Below are positions 58,301-64,000 of a stretch of DNA of 64,000 nt, piece by piece. Position numbers and translations under genes: made by a program. Under the pieces are notes generated by a model. It was not told where the DNA came from. It searched no databases and saw only the letters and a list, made by a program, of their open reading frames with translations. Numbering within the stretch: position 1 is the first letter of the stretch; each line of letters starts with the position of its first letter. Source of the DNA: Nematostella vectensis (Eukaryota; Cnidaria; Anthozoa; Actiniaria; Edwardsiidae); assembly GCF_932526225.1 (NCBI RefSeq), contig NC_064037.1, forward strand, positions 16,122,601 to 16,186,600. The letters are read 5' to 3'.

Positions 58301-61300
58301 ACGCACACAGTAGGCACATAACCACACGCACACAGTGGGCACATAACGACACGCACACAGTGGGCACATAACGACACGCACACAGTAGGCACATAACGAC
58401 AGGCACACAGTAGGCACATAACGACACGCACACAGTGGGCACAGATAGACACGCACAGTGGGCACATAACCACACGCACACAGTGGGCACATAACGACAC
58501 GCACACAGTGGGCACATAACCACACGCACACAGTGGGCACATAACGACAGGCACACAGTAGGCACATAACCACACGCACACAGTAGGCACATAACGACAG
58601 GCACACAGTGGGCACATAACGACACGCACACAGTGGGCACATAACGACAGGCACACAGTGGGCACATAACGACACGCACACAGTGGGCACATAACGACAC
58701 GCACACAGTAGGCACATAACGACAGGCACACAGTAGGCACATAACGACACGCACACAGTGGGCACATAACGACACGCACACAGTGGGCACATAACGACAC
58801 GCACACAGTGGACACATAACGACACGCACACAGTAGGCACATAACCACACGCACACAGTGGGCACATAACCACACGCACACAGTGGGCACATAACGACAC
58901 GCACACAGTGGGCACATAACCACACGCACACAGTGGGCACATAACCACACGCACACAGTGGGCACATAACGACACGCACACAGTAGGCACATAACCACAC
59001 GCACACAGTGGGCACATAACCACACGCACACAGTAGGCACATAACCACACGCACACAGTGGGCACATAACCACACGCACACAGTGGGCACATAACGACAC
59101 GCACACAGTAGCCATATAACGACAGGCACACAGTAGGCACATAACGACACGCACACAGTGGGCACATAAAGACACGCACACAGTAGGCACATAACGACAC
59201 GCACACAGTGGGCACATAACGACACGCACACAGTGGACACATAACGACACGCGCACAGTGGGCACATAACGACAGGCACACAGTGGGCACATAACGACAC
59301 GCACACAGTGGGCACATAACGACACGCACACAGTGGGCACATAACCACACGCACACAGTAGGCACATAACCACACGCACACAGTGGGCACATAACGACAC
59401 GCACACAGTGGGCACATAACGACACGCACACAGTGGGCACATAACCACACGCACACAGTAGGCACATAACGACAGGCACACAGTGGGCACATAACCACAC
59501 GCACACAGTAGGCACATAACCACACGCACACAGTGGGCATATAACGACACGCACACAGTGGGCACATAACGACACGCACACAGTAGGCACATAACGACAC
59601 GCACACAGAGGGCACATAACCACACGCACACAGTGGGCACATAACGACACGCACACAGTGGGCACATAACGACACGCACACAGTGGGCACATAACGACAC
59701 GCACACAGTAGGCACATAACGACAGGCACACAGTGGGCACATAACCACACGCACACAGTAGGCACATAACCACACGCACACAGTGGGCATATAACGACAC
59801 GCACACAGTGGGCACATAACGACACGCACACAGTAGGCACATAACGACACGCACACAGTGGGCACATAACGACAGGCACACAGTAGGCACATAACGACAC
59901 GCACACAGTAGGCACATAACGGCACGCACACAGTGGGCACATAACGACAGGCACACAGTGGGCACATAACGACACGCACACAGTGGGCACATAACGACAC
60001 GCACACAGTGGGCACATAACCACACGCACACAGTAGGCACATAACGACAGGCACACAGTGGGCACATAACCACACGCACACAGTAGGCACATAACCACAC
60101 GCACACAGTAAGCATATAACGACACGCACACAGTGGGCACATAACGACACGCACACAGTTGCCACATAACCACACGCACACAGTAGGTACATAACCACAC
60201 GCACACAGTGGGCACATAACGACACGCACACAGTGGGCACATAACGACACGCACAAAGTGGGCACATAACCACACGCACACAGTGGGCACATAACGACAC
60301 GCACACAGTAGGCACATAACGACACGCACACAGTAGGCACATAACGACACGCACACAGTAGCCACATAACGACACGCACACAGTAGCCACATAACGACAC
60401 GCACACAGTAGGCACATAACGACAGGCACACAGTAGGCACATAACGACACGCACACAGTAGGCACATAACCACACGCACACAGTGGGCACATAACGACAC
60501 GCACACAGTGGGCACATAACCACACGCACACAGTGGGCACATAACCACACGCACACAGTGGGCACATAACCACACGCACACAGTGGGCACAGATAGACAC
60601 GCACAGTGGGCACATAACGACACGCACACAGTAAGCACATAACGACACGCACAGTGGGCACATAACGACACGCACACAGTGGGCACATAACGACACACAC
60701 ACAGTAGGCACATAACGACACCCACACAGTAGGCACATAACGACACGCACACAGTGGGCACAGATAGACACGCACAGTGGGCACATAACCACACGCACAC
60801 AGTGGGCACATAACGACACGCACACAGTGGGCACATAACCACACGCACACAGTGGGCACATAACGACAGGCACACAGTAGGCACATAACCACACGCACAC
60901 AGTAGGCACATAACGACAGGCACACAGTGGGCACATAACGACAGGCACACAGTGGGCACATAACGACAGGCACACAGTGGGCACATAACGACACGCACAC
61001 AGTGGGCACATAACGACACGCACACAGTAGGCACATAACGACAGGCACACAGTAGGCACATAACGACACGCACACAGTGGGCACATAACGACACGCACAC
61101 AGTGGGCACATAACGACACGCACAAAGTGGACACATAACGACACGCACACAGTGGGCACGTAACGACAGGCACACAGTGGGCACATAACGACACGCACAC
61201 AGTGGGCACATAACGACACGCACACAGTAGGCACATAACGACACGCACACAGTAGGCACATAACGACCCGCACACAGTGGGCACATAACGACACGCACAC

Positions 61301-61551
61301 AGTGGGCACATAACGACACGCACACAGTGGACACATAACGACACGCACACAGTGGGCACATAACGACAGGCACACAGTAGGCACATAACGACACGCACAC
61401 AGTAGGCACATAACGACACGCACACAGTAGGCACATAACCACACGCACACAGTGGGCACATAACGACACGCACACAGTGGGCACATAACGACACGCACAC
61501 AGTAGGCACATAACGACAGGCACACAGTAGGCACATAACGACACGCACACA
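55318..61551. repeat. Tandem higher-order duplication, period 3117 bp (two copies)
   Basis: Landmarks recur at exactly 3117 bp: GTTGCCAC at 57041 and 60158, ACACCC at 57601 and 60718, GACCCGC at 58148 and 61265, and the 23-bp unit beginning at about 55320 and 58437. Identity between copies is very high by eye. Confidence 0.88.
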
Positions 61552-63090
61552 GTGGGCACATAACGACACGCACACAGTGGGCACATAACGACACGCACAC
61601 AGTGGGAACATAACGACACGCACACAGTGGGCACATAACGACACGCACACAGTGGGCACATAACGACACGCACACAGTGGGCACATAACCACACGCACAC
61701 AGTGGGCACATAACGACACGCACACAGTAGGCACATAACGACACGCACACAGTAGGCACATAACGACACGCACACAGTAGCCACATAACGACACGCACAC
61801 AGTAGCCACATAACGACACGCACACAGTAGGCACATAACGACAGGCACACAGTAGGCACATAACGACACGCACACAGTAGGCACATAACCACACGCACAC
61901 AGTGGGCACATAACGACACGCACACAGTGGGCACATAACCACACGCACACAGTGGGCACATAACCACACGCACACAGTGGGCACATAACCACACGCACAC
62001 AGTGGGCACAGATAGACACGCACAGTGGGCACATAACGACACGCACACAGTGAGCACATAACGACACGCACAGTGGGCACATAACGACACGCACACAGTG
62101 GGCACATAACGACACACACACAGTAGGCACATAACGACACCCACACAGTAGGCACATAACGACACGCACACAGTGGGCACAGATAGACACGCACAGTGGG
62201 CACATAACCACACGCACACAGTGGGCACATAACGACACGCACACAGTGGGCACATAACCACACGCACACAGTGGGCACATAACGACAGGCACACAGTAGG
62301 CACATAACCACACGCACACAGTAGGCACATAACGACAGGCACACAGTGGGCACATAACGACACGCACACAGTGGGCACATAACGACAGGCACACAGTGGG
62401 CACATAACGACACGCACACAGTGGGCACATAACGACACGCACACAGTAGGCACATAACGACAGGCACACAGTAGGCACATAACGACACGCACACAGTGGG
62501 CACATAACGACACGCACACAGTGGGCACATAACGACACGCACAAAGTGGACACATAACGACACGCACACAGTGGGCACGTAACGACAGGCACACAGTGGG
62601 CACATAACGACACGCACACAGTGGGCATATAACGACACGCACACAGTAGGCACATAACGACACGCACACAGTAGGCACATAACGACCCGCACACAGTGGG
62701 CACATAACGACACGCACACAGTGGGCACATAACGACACGCACACAGTGGACACATAACGACACGCACACAGTGGGCACATAACGACAGGCACACAGTAGG
62801 CACATAACGACACGCACACAGTAGGCACATAACGACACGCACACAGTAGGCACATAACCACACGCACACAGTGGGCACATAACGACACGCACACAGTGGG
62901 CACATAACGACACGCACACAGTAGGCACATAACGACAGGCACACAGTAGGCACATAACGACACGCACACAGTGGGCACATAACGACACGCACACAGTGGG
63001 CACATAACGACACGCACACAGTGGGAACATAACGACACGCACACAGTGGGCACATAACGACACGCACACAGTGGGCACATAACGACACGC
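60195..63090. repeat. Tandem higher-order duplication, period 1419 bp (two copies)
   Basis: Landmarks recur at exactly 1419 bp: ACACCC at 60718 and 62137, GACCCGC at 61265 and 62684, and GTGGGAAC at about 61602 and 63021. The duplicated block starts within the second 3117-bp copy, so it is nested on and younger than that event. Confidence 0.85.
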
Positions 63091-64000
63091 ACACAGTAGG
63101 CACATAACGACACGCACACAGTAGGCACATAACGACACGCACACAATAGGCACATAACGACACGCACACAGTGGGCACATAACGACACGCACACAGTAGG
63201 CACATAGCGACACGCACACAGTGGGCACATAACGACACGCACACAGTGGGCACATAACGACACGCACACAGTGGGCACATAACGACACGCACACAGTGGG
63301 CACATAACGACACGCACACAGTGGGCACATAACGACACGCACACAGTGGGCACATAACGACACGCACACAGTGGGCACATAACGACACGCACACATTGGG
63401 CACATAACGACACGCACACATTGGGCACATAACGACACGCACACAGTAGGCACATAACCACACGCACACAGTGGGCACATAACGACACGCACACAGTGGG
63501 CACATAACGACACGCACACAGTGAGCACATAACGACATGCAGACAGTGGGCACATAACCACACGCACACAGTAGGCACATAACGACACGCAAACAGTAGG
63601 CACATAACGACACGCACACAGTAGGCACATAACGACACGCAAACAGTAGGCACATAACGACACGCACACAGTAGGCACATAACGACACGCACACAGTGGG
63701 CACATAACCACACGCACACAGTGGTCACATAACCACACGCACACAGTGGTCACATAACGACACGCATACAGTGGGCACATAACCACACGCACACAGTAGG
63801 CACATAACGACACGCACACAGTAGCCACATAACCACACGCACACAGTGGGCACATAACCACACGCACACAGTAGGCACATAACGACAGGCACACAGTGGG
63901 CACATAACGACACGCACATAGTGGGCACATAACCACACGCACACAGTGGGCACATAACCACACGCACACAGTGGTCACATAACCACACGCACACAGTGGG

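Larger units (their letters stand above)
9727..64000. repeat. Satellite array of a 25-bp unit, at least 54 kb, open at the right edge
   Basis: About 2,170 head-to-tail copies are in view with no non-satellite interruption. A canonical unit is 9802-9826 (begins GGGCACATAACG, ends CACACAGT). Plus-strand composition of that unit is 9 A, 8 C, 6 G and 2 T, so the strands are strongly asymmetric. Variation concentrates at fixed places: bases 1-3 (GGG, AGG, AGC, GGA, GGT, GAG), base 12 (G or C) and base 16 (C or G). Edge units are more diverged (9727 and 9752 begin GCG). Rare 23-bp and 15-bp units are inherited within larger duplicated blocks. The array is probably centromeric, pericentromeric or subtelomeric heterochromatin; position on the chromosome cannot be told from this window. 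Confidence 0.98.

Noticed and set aside
9444-63994. Dozens of giant minus-strand open frames (67 to 5,270 codons) of a Cys-rich repeat protein
   Set aside because: All are readings of the 25-bp satellite in one frame or another. They overlap each other in all three frames, start at chance ATG codons made by the repeat, and have no unique domain. They are explained by the absence of stop codons in the unit.
9727-64000. CRISPR array
   Set aside because: Repeats are directly adjacent with no unique spacers, and the host is eukaryotic.
9727-64000. Telomere repeat (some yeasts have 23-25 bp telomeric units)
   Set aside because: The gene and repeats on the left are animal-like. The G/T-rich strand would point towards the single-copy DNA rather than off the right end, and variant density is too high for telomerase-templated repeats.

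Overview
This is a eukaryotic, very probably invertebrate-animal, window in two parts. The left 9.7 kb is AT-rich single-copy DNA with short transposon remnants. The right 54.3 kb (9727 to the window end) is one uninterrupted tandem array of a 25-bp satellite. The host is inferred from an intron-split gene with standard GT/AG splice sites, a TTAA-flanked miniature transposon, and diverged repeats sharing a TCGGCAAA core (about 4482 and 8153). These repeats resemble dispersed repeats of anthozoan cnidarians (corals, sea anemones). That assignment is from memory and is moderate at best.

Left region: the only gene I can model with confidence is on the minus strand, from the start codon at 6263 to the last visible exon at 223. 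Six exons join in frame (exon 1 is only 127 bp). They encode at least 572 residues of a CocE/NonD, X-Pro dipeptidyl-peptidase-like serine hydrolase with an apparently intact Ser-Asp-His triad. The last visible exon ends at a splice donor, and the C-terminal domain is shorter than expected, so the 3' end lies beyond the left edge. Its introns hold a 238-bp TTAA-type MITE and several hairpins. A 5' foldback lies just upstream of the start codon. Between 6.5 and 7.3 kb is a plus-strand, lysine-rich, coding-like stretch split over frames that I cannot assign. The 7.3-9.7 kb interval holds G-rich or C-rich tracts, a nested inverted-repeat element (8087-8623) and otherwise unremarkable AT-rich DNA.

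Right region: the array starts beside an (AC)8 run at 9708-9723 and runs off the right edge, with about 2,170 units in view. Units differ at a few fixed positions (first to third base, a G/C site, a C/G site), and rare 23-bp and 15-bp units act as landmarks. These landmarks reveal higher-order structure: tandem duplications with periods 6018, 5601, 3117 and 1419 bp, and long-range copies at offsets of 17,949 bp and about 41,757 bp. The minus strand of the unit lacks stop codons in every frame. Because 25 leaves remainder 1 on division by 3, all three minus frames read the same Cys-rich 25-residue period for kilobases (longest open stretch 5,270 codons). I treat these as satellite, not genes.
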